Shown: positions 6,516-14,154 of the stretch, piece by piece
Numbering within the stretch: position 1 is the stretch's first letter
Layout of the letters: each line of letters begins with the position of its first letter
From: Bacillota bacterium
Lineage (GTDB): Bacteria > Bacillota > Clostridia > Acetivibrionales > DTU013
Reading direction: 5' to 3'
Length of the DNA stretch: 15,847 nucleotides
Assembly (NCBI GenBank): GCA_023435805.1
Contig: JAEZMC010000066.1
Span: 1 to 15,847, forward strand
The notes under the pieces: generated by a model
Told to the model about the DNA's origin: nothing
The model's input: the letters and a program-made list of their open reading frames with translations, nothing else
Databases searched by the model: none
Translations under genes and position numbers: made by a program

Positions 6516-7667
6516 TTATGAATGATATTTTTCATAGATTTTCTCAACTGCCTTGATTGCTGCCAGAATATCCGATTCCGTATTCATGCACCCTACGCTG
6601 AATCGTGCGGCACCGCGTATTTCCGTCCCAAGTACTCTGTGGGCGCCCGGAGCGCAGTGCAGGCCTGCCCTGATTGCAATGCCGAAATCCCTGTCAAGTA
6701 TGTAGCTGAGTTCGGTTGAGTCCAGTTGTAGTAAATTGATTGCCACGATTCCGGAATTTCTGTCCGGAGTATCAGCGCTGTAGTGAATAACGCCCGGAAT
6801 GTCCCTTAACCCGTCAAGTAAAAGCTTTAACAGCTTATGCCTGTACGCACGTATTTCCGAAATACCTCTTTGGGCAATATATCGTACTCCCGCGTTCAGC
6901 CCTACGATCCCCGGCAAATTCAGCGTGCCACTTTCCAGCAGATCCGGCATGAACTCCGGCTGGAATGTGTATTCGGAATGACTGCCGGTCCCGCCTTCCA
7001 TCAATGATTTCAGCGTTATCCCTTCCCTCGCATAGAGGCAGCCGGTGCCCTGGGGTCCCATCAGGCCCTTGTGCCCCGGAAATGCCAGCAGGTCTGCATT
7101 CATTTCCTCCACATCAACGGGCAGATAACCTGCCCCCTGGGAGGCGTCTACCAGAAACGGCACGCCGGCGTTGTGCGCAATATGGCCTATTTCGCGTACA
7201 GGCATAATGATACCGTTCACATTGGAGGACAAGGTGCAGATGATGAGCGCCGTATTGCTTCTGATCGCCTTTTTTATGTCATCCGGGCAGATTTCACCTA
7301 AACCGCTGCAGTTTACGATTGTCAGTTCCACGCCCATATCTCTTTCAAGTGTTTTGAGAGGACGTATGACAGAATTGTGCTCCATCGAGGTCGTCAGCAT
7401 ATGGCATCCTGGCCTGGCCAGACTTTTTATGGCGATGTTCAGCGCTTCAGTTGCATTTTTTGTGAAGCAAAGCCTCATCGGGTCAGAGATATTAAACAGG
7501 CTGCAAATCGCATCCCTCGCCTCCATCACAGCCATCCCTGCTTTCACCGAAAGCATGTGGCCTCCCCTGCCCGGATTGGCGCAATATTCACGCATGCAAC
7601 GTTCCATTTCTGTATAAACGCATTCAGGCTTGGGAAAAGAGGTAGCGGCATTATCCAGGTAAATCAT
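6516..7667 (-). CDS. Cysteine desulfurase family protein (class V aminotransferase fold)
   Basis: This is a PLP-dependent enzyme expected to take sulfur from L-cysteine as an enzyme-bound persulfide, yielding alanine. The 383-residue product opens with IYLDNAATSFPKP, which holds the substrate-loop motif. Expected PLP-site residues are visible: His97 (MEHNSV), Asp174 and Gln177 (VDASQGAG), and Schiff-base Lys200 (PGHKGLMGPQGTG). The catalytic cysteine is Cys338 in RAGLHCAPGAH, on a short loop as in group II (SufS/CsdA-like) enzymes. No SufU, IscU or other scaffold gene is next to it, so it is probably not the main Fe-S assembly enzyme. It resembles the stand-alone clostridial desulfurase subfamily. 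It is 88 bases downstream of an ECF S-component gene and may share its transcript. The sulfur acceptor is unknown. Confidence 0.9.
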   Translation of the reverse strand: MIYLDNAATSFPKPECVYTEMERCMREYCANPGRGGHMLSVKAGMAVMEARDAICSLFNISDPMRLCFTKNATEALNIAIKSLARPGCHMLTTSMEHNSVIRPLKTLERDMGVELTIVNCSGLGEICPDDIKKAIRSNTALIICTLSSNVNGIIMPVREIGHIAHNAGVPFLVDASQGAGYLPVDVEEMNADLLAFPGHKGLMGPQGTGCLYAREGITLKSLMEGGTGSHSEYTFQPEFMPDLLESGTLNLPGIVGLNAGVRYIAQRGISEIRAYRHKLLKLLLDGLRDIPGVIHYSADTPDRNSGIVAINLLQLDSTELSYILDRDFGIAIRAGLHCAPGAHRVLGTEIRGAARFSVGCMNTESDILAAIKAVEKIYEKYHS

Positions 7668-7755
7668 ATTGTCACCATCGCAGGTTGCAGTTTCACATTA
7701 CATACTATGTTAACTGCCCGCAGCTGTTCACAGGTTTCAGGCAATGCTGACGGAA

Positions 7756-8286
7756 TTATTCCCTGTCGCCGTAATCCAGGTTCTTCCCGACTGCGGCCAG
7801 CACCACCAGTGCGATGGCTCCCCCACCCAGCGCCGTAGCCAGCTGCGGCCAGCTGAAAAGGTTTGTCAGCGTTATAGCGATTTGCGGTTTCATTTCCACC
7901 ACAGACGTGAATACGGAAATAGCAGCATAAAGAAATCCGAATTTCAGGACGGCTCCCAGTGCGATACCCGCGATTTTACTTTTCTTCTTCAACAGGTGAA
8001 AGGTAAGCAGGAATATTTCATTTCCCAGGATGATAAAAGGTGAAAATGCCAGGATCAGCGGTGCAATCGCCGCTTTATTGGTCAGTGCGGATACCAGCGG
8101 AGCTATGACGGCGATGGCCGTCCCGCTCCACAGACCGGCAATGGCTGTCGCAACAATGAGTACGGCATTTACTACCGGTCCCACAATAAAGTTGTTGTAA
8201 GGTATCATCCTTCCGAATAACTGAAACGCAATTGCCACTGCGAGAAGCAAGGCTGTCCTGGTTAGAAACTTTGTCTTGTTTGTCAT
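7756..8286 (-). CDS. ECF transporter S component, substrate unknown
   Basis: The 176-residue product has about five to six hydrophobic segments and the S-component style N-terminus FLTRTALLLAVAIAFQ. In energy-coupling-factor transporters the S component binds a vitamin or metal in the membrane and docks on a shared EcfT/EcfA1/EcfA2 module. No ATPase or T gene is in the window, so it would use a shared module encoded elsewhere. I chose ATG 8286, nine bases after GGGGG; ATGs at 8295 and 8307 are also in frame but have no properly spaced site. A sigma-A like promoter precedes it and no riboswitch fold is evident in the leader of about 45 bases. The desulfurase gene follows. A link between transported substrate and sulfur chemistry is possible but only inferred. 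Confidence 0.82.
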   Translation of the reverse strand: MTNKTKFLTRTALLLAVAIAFQLFGRMIPYNNFIVGPVVNAVLIVATAIAGLWSGTAIAVIAPLVSALTNKAAIAPLILAFSPFIILGNEIFLLTFHLLKKKSKIAGIALGAVLKFGFLYAAISVFTSVVEMKPQIAITLTNLFSWPQLATALGGGAIALVVLAAVGKNLDYGDRE

Positions 8287-8336
8287 CCCATCCATCCCCC
8301 GTAACATTTTATTCTACATGAAATAATTTCTATCCC

Positions 8337-8365
8337 ATTATAATCCGTTTAAACAACATAAGCAA
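8337..8365 (-). promoter_or_regulatory. Putative sigma-A promoter of the ECF S-component gene
   Basis: On the minus strand TTGCTT (8365-8360), a 17-base spacer and a perfect TATAAT (8342-8337) lie about 50 bases upstream of the chosen start. The -35 matches only three of six consensus positions. It sits between the dpaB terminator and the gene. Confidence 0.5.
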
Positions 8366-8383
8366 AAGAATTGTGCTATACGG

Positions 8384-8415
8384 AAAAAGACCTGTGAAAC
8401 AAAGTCACAGGCCTT
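8384..8415 (-). terminator. Rho-independent terminator of the dpaA-dpaB operon
   Basis: On the minus strand the stem CCTGTGA/TCACAGG, with flanking A-T and wobble pairs, closes a seven-base loop and is followed by CTTTTT. It begins 21 bases after the dpaB stop codon. Confidence 0.85.
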
Positions 8416-8435
8416 GATATGCAATCAGATCCTGT

Positions 8436-9014
8436 TCAGATCAATATCGGCTGCAGTTGTTCACCTTTCAGTGCGTGCTGTATAGCCGGCAGTATCAGTT
8501 CAAAGTCAGACATCAGCGAATTGCACTTTTTAACCGGGTCATCCTGTCCAAACGGAACGAAAAATACGTTCTTGGCATTCAGCATTATCCCCAGGTTTTT
8601 CGCATTGGCTCCCAACCCGTCATTTGTAGCCGGTGCAAGCAGTAAAGGACGTCCGTTCCGCAGATGTGCCTTGCAGGCCATGGTAACGGGTGTATCCGTA
8701 ATTCCGTTTGCAAGCTTCGCCAATGTGTTTCCGGTACAGGGAGCAACAACGAGTATGTCAAGCAGTGCCTTCGGACCGATCGGCTCTGCTTCAATAATGG
8801 TTTTAATGATATTTTTACCGCTGATGGCCTCTATTTTGGTTTTCCATTCCTCCGCCCTGCCAAATTTCGTATCAAAGGTGTCCACAACATATGAAACGAT
8901 CGGCAGAATATCCGCTCCTTCGGCAGCAATGATACCCAGCTGCGGCAGTACTTTTGCAAATGTGCAAAATGAGCCGGTGAATGCAAAGCCTATTTTTACA
9001 CCCTGAAGCAGCAT
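8436..9014 (-). CDS. dpaB: Dipicolinate synthase subunit B (SpoVFB/DpaB)
   Basis: This flavoprotein-fold subunit of dipicolinate synthase works with DpaA in the mother cell. Together they oxidise the dihydrodipicolinate-derived product to dipicolinic acid, which is then pumped into the forespore core. The 192-residue length is normal. Family features are the N-terminal KIGFAFTGSFCTF, the VVAPCTGNTLAKLANGITD segment (about 89-107), and LLLAPATNDGLG (about 124-135), typical of the flavoprotein superfamily shared with phosphopantothenoylcysteine decarboxylases. It starts three bases after the dpaA stop with GGGGGTG as ribosome binding site. It is intact here, with no interruption, and ends in a clear terminator. 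Confidence 0.96.
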   Translation of the reverse strand: MLLQGVKIGFAFTGSFCTFAKVLPQLGIIAAEGADILPIVSYVVDTFDTKFGRAEEWKTKIEAISGKNIIKTIIEAEPIGPKALLDILVVAPCTGNTLAKLANGITDTPVTMACKAHLRNGRPLLLAPATNDGLGANAKNLGIMLNAKNVFFVPFGQDDPVKKCNSLMSDFELILPAIQHALKGEQLQPILI

Positions 9015-9017
9015 AAC

Positions 9018-9890
9018 TTACACCCCCAACTCTTCAATGATGTTATATACCGTCTGCTTGATAAAATGGGCTGCGGTTACCGGAGCAACCTTACCGGGTA
9101 ATGACAGAGCCCAGATGACCTTCAATCCCAGCATCTTTGCCCTTTCAAAATCCACGCCGCCCGGTTTTGACGCCAGATCGACAATCAGGCAATCGCTCCC
9201 GATCAGACCAAGCATAGATGAATCTAATATCGGATATGGTATGGTATTGAAAATGACGTCCATCCGTCCAATGTATTGCTTAAGTTCATTTATGTAAACA
9301 GCTTTCAGCCCGTTTGCCTTTATCCAGGCTATGTCCGAGTATTTTCGTGCTTCGACATGCACCTCGGCGCCGAGGCCTGCCAGCATTTTTGCCAGTATCT
9401 TTCCGATCCGGCCGTAACCCAGTATCAGCACCCTGCATCCGTTCAACGTGATGGGCAGCTCCTCCATCGCTATCTGGATGGCGCCTTCCGCTGTCGGAAT
9501 GGCATTGAGCACCGCCATCTCCTCCCTTTCCAGGATATCAATGGCGTAAACATTATACGCTTTGGCAAGGTGCATGATTTTTTCACTGATACGCCCTGCA
9601 ATGAAAAGCTGATTTTTTTTCATTGTTTTAAAAACTTCATTCATCGGTATTTTTTCTTTGTGAAAAGGTGCATTGATGGTTTCATTATCGTTGGAGCAGG
9701 GTAATGGCCCGATTACGATTTCAGAATCGTCAATTGCTGCCTCTAGATCTTCGTTTTCGTGCAGTACTCTTTCAAACCCCGCATTCGAAAAGCCATATAC
9801 ATTGACCTGGTTTCCGTCTGCAAAAATTGATTCCGCCAGCTTTATATTTCTCAAATCTCCGCCGATTACAGTATATCTCCGCAGGCTCAT
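9018..9890 (-). CDS. dpaA: Dipicolinate synthase subunit A (SpoVFA/DpaA)
   Basis: This is the NAD(P)-binding oxidoreductase subunit of dipicolinate synthase, needed for the dipicolinic acid that dehydrates and protects the spore core. The 290-residue product has the N-terminal signature TVIGGDLRNIKLAE and a central Rossmann motif LILGYGRIGK (Gly158, Gly160, Gly163). It also has the conserved FNTIPYPILD (about 214-223) and LASKPGGVDF (about 239-248). The ATG is preceded by AGGGGG eight bases upstream. It is the first gene of a two-gene operon with dpaB. The upstream region carries a very good sigma-K promoter match, which agrees with late mother-cell expression known for spoVF in Bacillus subtilis. 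Confidence 0.97.
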   Translation of the reverse strand: MSLRRYTVIGGDLRNIKLAESIFADGNQVNVYGFSNAGFERVLHENEDLEAAIDDSEIVIGPLPCSNDNETINAPFHKEKIPMNEVFKTMKKNQLFIAGRISEKIMHLAKAYNVYAIDILEREEMAVLNAIPTAEGAIQIAMEELPITLNGCRVLILGYGRIGKILAKMLAGLGAEVHVEARKYSDIAWIKANGLKAVYINELKQYIGRMDVIFNTIPYPILDSSMLGLIGSDCLIVDLASKPGGVDFERAKMLGLKVIWALSLPGKVAPVTAAHFIKQTVYNIIEELGV

Positions 9891-9955
9891 CTTATTATCC
9901 CCCTATCGCTGAATGCCGCATGTAATGCTTACCTGTTGATTGAAGAAAACTAATT

Positions 9956-9983
9956 TATTTTATGTTGATCAGCGGAAACAAGT
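9956..9983 (-). promoter_or_regulatory. Sigma-K type promoter of dpaA-dpaB
   Basis: On the minus strand the -10 CATAAAATA (9964-9956) fits the sigma-K consensus CATANNNTA exactly. An AC in GCAC (AC at 9983-9982) stands 17 bases upstream as the -35. The -10 lies 66 bases before dpaA. The -10 also nearly fits sigma-E, but no sigma-E -35 is present. Sigma-K control of spoVF is known in Bacillus subtilis. Confidence 0.7.
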
Positions 9984-9990
9984 GCTTGTA

Positions 9991-10031
9991 TAAAAGAAAG
10001 CCCCGAAACCTTATTTGAGGTTCCGGGGCTT
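9991..10031 (-). terminator. Rho-independent terminator of the M16 peptidase gene
   Basis: On the minus strand a GC-rich stem pairs AAGCCCCG-GAACCT with AGGTT-TCGGGGCTT around a short A/T-rich loop, with one mismatch. A T-rich tail (TCTTTTA) follows. It starts 19 bases after the peptidase stop and separates that unit from dpaA-dpaB. Confidence 0.9.
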
Positions 10032-10049
10032 GTGTGTGTTTCGAGTGTC

Positions 10050-11303
10050 CTACATGAGTGAATCCGGACTAAATCCGGGCTTAATGCTGCCAACGATGGA
10101 GATGCCTTTATTATTCAGGGAAAAAACCCTGTTGATGATCTCATGCACATTTTCCATGGTAATGGCTTCAATCTTGCCGAGAATCTCCTCCTGAGTATTG
10201 ATATATCCAAGGAGCAGTTCGGACTTGCCGATGCTGTTCATTCTGCTGCTGGTGCTTTCAAGACCAAGGATATAGCTTCCTTTCAGCTGTTCCCTTGACT
10301 TGTCCAGCTCCTGCCTGGTAATACCCTTCTTCAGCAGCAGCCTGGTCTCCTCATATATCAGATTGGTCACTTCGCTCAGCTGCTCCGGCTTCATGCCCGC
10401 ATATATGGTAAACAGCCCGGCATTCTTATAAGCTGTTGGATACGAATAAATGGAGTAAACAAGCCCCTTCTTTTCCCTGATCTTCTGAAACAGTCTGGAG
10501 CTCATGCCTCCTCCGAATATATTGTTGACGGCAAGCAGGGGATACAGCTTGTCATCGCCATGCTCCAGGCCTTCAAAGCCAATACATATATGTACCTGCT
10601 CGGTATCCTTCTCCCTGACGGTTATGCCGGATTTGAAGGTAACCGGCTGCAGGTCGGATTCCGTTTTTGCCTGCGGTATCCAGCTGCCGAAATATTTGTC
10701 AAGCAAATCTACAAGAGCGGCCTCGTCAAAATGGCCTGCCACGGAAATGACCGTATTAACCGGTGTATAGCGCTCCGCCATGTGCTTCAGGATCACTTCC
10801 CTGTTTAAGCCGCGAAGCGATTTTTTAGTCCCCAGGATAGGATATCCGATGGCATTCCCATCCCAGACCGTCTCGGAAAGGATGTCATGTACCAGTTCCT
10901 CCGGGGAATCCTCATACATTCCGATCTCTTCAACGATGACCTTCTTTTCTATTGCAATGTCCTTTTTTACAAATTTCGAATGGAAGAACATGTCGCTCAA
11001 AACCTCAACCGCAATTTCAATATGTTCATCCAGCGTCTTGGTATAAAAACAGGTACACTCCTTGCCTGTAAAAGCATTCAGCTGCCCGCCGATATTGTCG
11101 ATGCTTTCAGCGATTTCAGCGGCGTTCCTTTTTTCCGTTCCTTTAAACAGCATGTGCTCGATAAAGTGAGAAATTCCGTTAATATGTATGTTTTCATTTC
11201 TCGATCCGGTTTTGACCCAGATACCCAGTGAAACAGATTTAACATGTGGAATATTTTCACAGACGATTCTTACACCATTTTTTAAAACAATTTTTTTGAA
11301 CAT
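10050..11303 (-). CDS. ymxG: M16 family zinc peptidase (YmxG/MlpA-like)
   Basis: The 417-residue product is a metallopeptidase of the pitrilysin/processing-peptidase family. The inverted zinc motif HFIEH gives zinc ligands His46 and His50 and catalytic Glu49. The third ligand is most likely Glu126, in VIVEEIGMYEDSPEE, at the family-typical distance. The C-terminal half holds the second, inactive M16 domain with the glycine-rich GGGMSSRLFQKIREKKGLVY type segment. The start at 11303 has GGAGG seven bases upstream. In Bacillus subtilis the orthologous position between pnp and spoVFA is held by ymxG/mlpA; this synteny supports the name. The substrate is unknown. It has its own terminator and is separated from pnp by 253 bases. 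Confidence 0.93.
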   Translation of the reverse strand: MFKKIVLKNGVRIVCENIPHVKSVSLGIWVKTGSRNENIHINGISHFIEHMLFKGTEKRNAAEIAESIDNIGGQLNAFTGKECTCFYTKTLDEHIEIAVEVLSDMFFHSKFVKKDIAIEKKVIVEEIGMYEDSPEELVHDILSETVWDGNAIGYPILGTKKSLRGLNREVILKHMAERYTPVNTVISVAGHFDEAALVDLLDKYFGSWIPQAKTESDLQPVTFKSGITVREKDTEQVHICIGFEGLEHGDDKLYPLLAVNNIFGGGMSSRLFQKIREKKGLVYSIYSYPTAYKNAGLFTIYAGMKPEQLSEVTNLIYEETRLLLKKGITRQELDKSREQLKGSYILGLESTSSRMNSIGKSELLLGYINTQEEILGKIEAITMENVHEIINRVFSLNNKGISIVGSIKPGFSPDSLM

Positions 11304-11433
11304 AGCGCCTCCAGGATCATATAAACTTAAAAACGACAGAACTGGTTTTCACCTGCCGAAACGGCAGAGCCTGCCTGATTGCCGGCACAACAGACGGTAT
11401 GGTCCGCCGCAGCCCGGCACCTTTCTTGAAAGA

Positions 11434-11482
11434 AAGCTGCAAACTCAGATACATATTGGATATGCGCCTTTATTTGCAGCTT
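11434..11482 (-). terminator. Hairpin between pnp and the M16 peptidase gene, probable pnp terminator
   Basis: AAGCTGCAAA (minus strand, 11482-11473) pairs perfectly over ten bases with TTTGCAGCTT (11443-11434). The 29-base loop contains a small ATAT/ATAT stem. TTTCTTTC follows. The large loop is unusual for a terminator. A second small hairpin, CTGCCG-AAA-CGGCAG at 11353-11367, lies in the leader of the peptidase gene. Confidence 0.5.
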
Positions 11483-11556
11483 TTCTCTATGCTTTGAAGG
11501 AATGTCAACGCCCTCTGATTTCAATTTACTTTCGAATGATCGATTTATGTGCCTTT

Positions 11557-13656
11557 TTACGCATTTGCCGCAGACATCGCATCTTTCCTGGAGAGATTGA
11601 TTCTGCCCTGCTTGTCAACTTCCAGTACCTTGACAAGGAACTCATCCCCCACTTTTACAACATCCTCGACCTTGTCCACGCGTTTGGTGTCAAGCTTGGA
11701 TATGTGCACAAGGCCTTCCTTGCCCGGTGCAAATTCCACAAATGCACCAAAGGTCATCAGCCTTGTCACCTTGCCCATGAAGACCTGGCCGGGCTGAACA
11801 TCCTTGGCAATTGCCTCTATGATGGCCATGGCCCTTTTGCCCGATGCCTCGTCGGAGGTGGCGACAAATACTCTTCCATCATCCTCGATATCGATCTTGA
11901 CGCCGGTTTCGGCAATAATGCGGTTGATAACCTTACCGCCGGGTCCGATGACATCTCTGATCTTATCGGGATCGATGTTCATGGTGAACATCTTCGGTGC
12001 GTATGGAGAAAGTGACTTCCTCGGTTCCGCAATAACCGGCGCGATGATTTCGTCAAGGATCTGGAAGCGTCCCTTTTTGGTGAGTTCAAAAGCCTGTCTG
12101 ATAATCTCATAATTCAGGCCGTTCACCTTAATATCCATCTGAATGGCGGTGATGCCTTTTTTCGTACCGGCAACCTTGAAATCCATGTCACCGAAGAAAT
12201 CTTCGATGCCCTGTATGTCCATGAATGTGATAAATCGGTCAGGATCTTCCTCGTCGATGACAAGACCGGCTGAAATACCGGCAACCGGCGCCTTAATCGG
12301 TACACCCGCATCCATCAGTGCCAGTGTGCTTCCGCAAACGCTGCCCTGTGATGTGGAGCCGTTGGACATTGTCACTTCGGAAACGAGTCTGATGGCATAG
12401 GGAAATTCCACTTCATTGGGAATGACCGGCTCAAGTGCCCTTTCAGCAAGCGCTCCATGACCGATTTCCCTTCTTCCGGGACCTCTTGAGGTCTTTGCCT
12501 CACCAACGCTGTAGCCTGGGAAATTGTAGTGGTGCATGTATCTTTTCTCTTCTTCCAGATCCACGCCATCCAGCATCTGTACCTCACCGATCCCGCCCAG
12601 CGTAACAACTGTAAGCACCTGAGTCTGGCCTCTCTGGAACAGACCGGAACCATGAGCCCTCGGCAGCAGCGAGACATCGGCCGACATCTGTCTGATTTCA
12701 TCCAGTCTTCTGCCGTCAACTCTCTTGTTCTCTTTAAGTATATATTCACGTACCACTTTCTTTTCAAGCTTGTAAATAGCTTCTGCAATGGCGGATTTTT
12801 TTTCGGGGAAGGTTTCTGCAAGCTTTTCCTGTACTTCTTCGGTAAGTGCTGCGACTTTGTCGTCCCTTACCGTTTTGTCGGTAGCCAGGACTGCTTCCCG
12901 CATGGTCTCATATGCAAGCTCTTTCACTGCATCGAATATTTCCTGGGGCACTTCCGCGGATTTATATTCAAATTTGGGCTTGCCCACTTCTGCAACGATT
13001 TCATTGATGAATGCCGTAATTTTCTTAATCTCTTCATGCCCCTTGATAACCGCATCCAGCATGACCTGATCGTCAACTTCCTTTGCGCCTGCCTCGATCA
13101 TTGTGATTTTCTCACTGGTGCCGGCCAGTGTGACATACATATCGCTCTTTTCCCTCTGTGCCGCGTCGGGATTGATGACAACCTGTCCGTCCACCAGACC
13201 GAGTATAACTCCGCCGATCGGGCCGTTGAAGGGAATGTCCGATATGCTCAGTGCAATGGAGCTGCCTATCATGGCAGCGATTTCGGGTGAATTGTCCTGA
13301 TCAACTGAAAGAACCGTATTGATAACCGTTACATCATTCCTTAAATCTTTTGGAAATAACGGGCGTATCGGCCTGTCAATATTTCTTGATGTCAGTACCG
13401 CTTTTTCTGAGGGTTTTCCTTCTCTCTTGATAAAACCGCCCGGGATCTTACCGACGGCATAAAGCCTTTCCTCATAGTCCACGCTGAGCGGGAAGAAATC
13501 TATTCCCTCTCGCGGAGTTGCGGATGCGGTTGCAGTAGAAAGGATAACCGTATCTCCATACCTTACCAGGGCAGAACCGTTTGCCAGTTGTGCCAATTTG
13601 CCGGTCTCAATGGTGAGTGTTCTTCCGGCAAGCTCCATGTTAAATTTTCTTGACAT
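11557..13656 (-). CDS. pnp: Polyribonucleotide nucleotidyltransferase (PNPase)
   Basis: This is a 3'-5' phosphorolytic exoribonuclease and polymerase, a core RNA-decay enzyme that acts as a trimer. The 699-residue length is normal. Domains in order: first RNase PH-like domain (about 1-210), linking helical domain (about 215-300), second RNase PH-like domain (about 310-545), KH domain (about 555-615) with IGPGGK at 570-575, and S1 domain (about 622-690). Catalytic residues Asp486, Asp492 and Lys494 are present in EDFFGDMDFKVAG, and the RPIRPLFP phosphate/RNA-channel motif is at about 95-102. The ATG has a strong GGAGG site. It follows rpsO as in most bacteria, with its own putative promoter and a structured leader. 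Confidence 0.98.
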   Translation of the reverse strand: MSRKFNMELAGRTLTIETGKLAQLANGSALVRYGDTVILSTATASATPREGIDFFPLSVDYEERLYAVGKIPGGFIKREGKPSEKAVLTSRNIDRPIRPLFPKDLRNDVTVINTVLSVDQDNSPEIAAMIGSSIALSISDIPFNGPIGGVILGLVDGQVVINPDAAQREKSDMYVTLAGTSEKITMIEAGAKEVDDQVMLDAVIKGHEEIKKITAFINEIVAEVGKPKFEYKSAEVPQEIFDAVKELAYETMREAVLATDKTVRDDKVAALTEEVQEKLAETFPEKKSAIAEAIYKLEKKVVREYILKENKRVDGRRLDEIRQMSADVSLLPRAHGSGLFQRGQTQVLTVVTLGGIGEVQMLDGVDLEEEKRYMHHYNFPGYSVGEAKTSRGPGRREIGHGALAERALEPVIPNEVEFPYAIRLVSEVTMSNGSTSQGSVCGSTLALMDAGVPIKAPVAGISAGLVIDEEDPDRFITFMDIQGIEDFFGDMDFKVAGTKKGITAIQMDIKVNGLNYEIIRQAFELTKKGRFQILDEIIAPVIAEPRKSLSPYAPKMFTMNIDPDKIRDVIGPGGKVINRIIAETGVKIDIEDDGRVFVATSDEASGKRAMAIIEAIAKDVQPGQVFMGKVTRLMTFGAFVEFAPGKEGLVHISKLDTKRVDKVEDVVKVGDEFLVKVLEVDKQGRINLSRKDAMSAANA

Positions 13657-13675
13657 AAAATGCCTCCTTCTGTTG

Positions 13676-13804
13676 CTACAGAACGGAGCTACGGCAGGTT
13701 ACAGAAAACGGACACCAGAAACCGTATCATTTTCCTTTAAAGAAATGCTCCTTTACGGGCTCTAGTCTCTGTTCTCTGCTCTCCGCTACGTTTTCCATCT
13801 GTAG
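13676..13804 (-). promoter_or_regulatory. Structured 5' leader of pnp
   Basis: The leader holds several complementary pairs. CTACAGA (minus, 13804-13798) pairs with TCTGTAG (13682-13676), just upstream of the ribosome binding site. CGGAG (13785-13781) pairs with CTCCG (13688-13684). Alternatively, GAAAACG (13795-13789) pairs with CGTTTTC (13710-13704). The last two cannot form together, so two folds compete. In Escherichia coli the pnp leader hairpin is cut by RNase III and is the basis of PNPase autoregulation; an analogous role here is inferred. Confidence 0.45.
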
Positions 13805-13815
13805 TAGTTTAATTT

Positions 13816-13845
13816 ATTATTATTAGTATTGCACCATTATGTAAA
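13816..13845 (-). promoter_or_regulatory. Putative sigma-A promoter of pnp, overlapping the rpsO terminator tail
   Basis: On the minus strand TTTACA (13845-13840), an 18-base spacer and AATAAT (13821-13816) each match five of six consensus bases. The -35 is built from the T-rich tail of the rpsO terminator, so the end of rpsO and the start of pnp transcription are closely interlocked. Confidence 0.5.
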
Positions 13846-13877
13846 AATAATGAGCGGGAAACCCCGCTCACCATTAT
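13845..13877 (-). terminator. Rho-independent terminator of rpsO
   Basis: On the minus strand GAGCGGG pairs with CCCGCTC around a four-base loop. The stem extends outward through AATAATG/CATTATT past a two-base bulge, and the tail is ATTATTTTTAC. It overlaps the rpsO stop codon. Confidence 0.85.
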
Positions 13878-14137
13878 TTTCTCAAATTGAGCTTTTCTAT
13901 TATTGCACGATATCTTTCAATATCTTTATCCTGCAGATAATTCAGCAAGCCTCTTCTCTGTCCAACCATTTTGAGGAGTCCTCTTCTGGAATGGTGATCC
14001 TTCTTGTGTAGCTTGAGATGCTCATTCAGGTGATTGATCCTCTCCGTGAGAATTGCAATCTGAACTTCAGGAGAACCGGTGTCGCCTTCATGCAATTTGT
14101 ACTTTTCAATGATTTCCGTTTTTAATTCCTTTACCAT
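13874..14137 (-). CDS. rpsO: Ribosomal protein S15
   Basis: This 30S subunit protein binds 16S rRNA at the central-domain three-way junction and forms bridge contacts with 50S. The 87 residues after the ATG (usual length 88-89) form four helices. The signatures GDTGSPEVQ (about 18-26) and HKKDHHSRRGLLKMVGQRRG (about 44-63) contain the His-Ser-Arg rRNA-contact residues. The ribosome binding site AAGGAGG lies about eight bases upstream. It has its own promoter, a structured leader that may bind S15, and a terminator overlapping its stop. It is followed by pnp as in most bacteria. Confidence 0.98.
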   Translation of the reverse strand: MVKELKTEIIEKYKLHEGDTGSPEVQIAILTERINHLNEHLKLHKKDHHSRRGLLKMVGQRRGLLNYLQDKDIERYRAIIEKLNLRK

Positions 14138-14154
14138 TTTAAATGCCTCCTTGT

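Noticed and set aside
8419..9006. Open frame of 195 codons on the plus strand, opposite dpaB
   Set aside because: Antisense shadow of dpaB, which has correct family motifs, operon position and terminator.
11188..12015. Open frame of 275 codons on the plus strand across the ends of the M16 peptidase and pnp genes
   Set aside because: Antisense to two well-supported genes, with no ribosome binding site or recognisable motif.
12529..13290. Long open frame of 253 codons on the plus strand, opposite pnp
   Set aside because: It lies wholly inside the antisense of pnp, which has every domain and catalytic residue. The translation is low-grade (Cys/Phe/His-rich) and matches no family.
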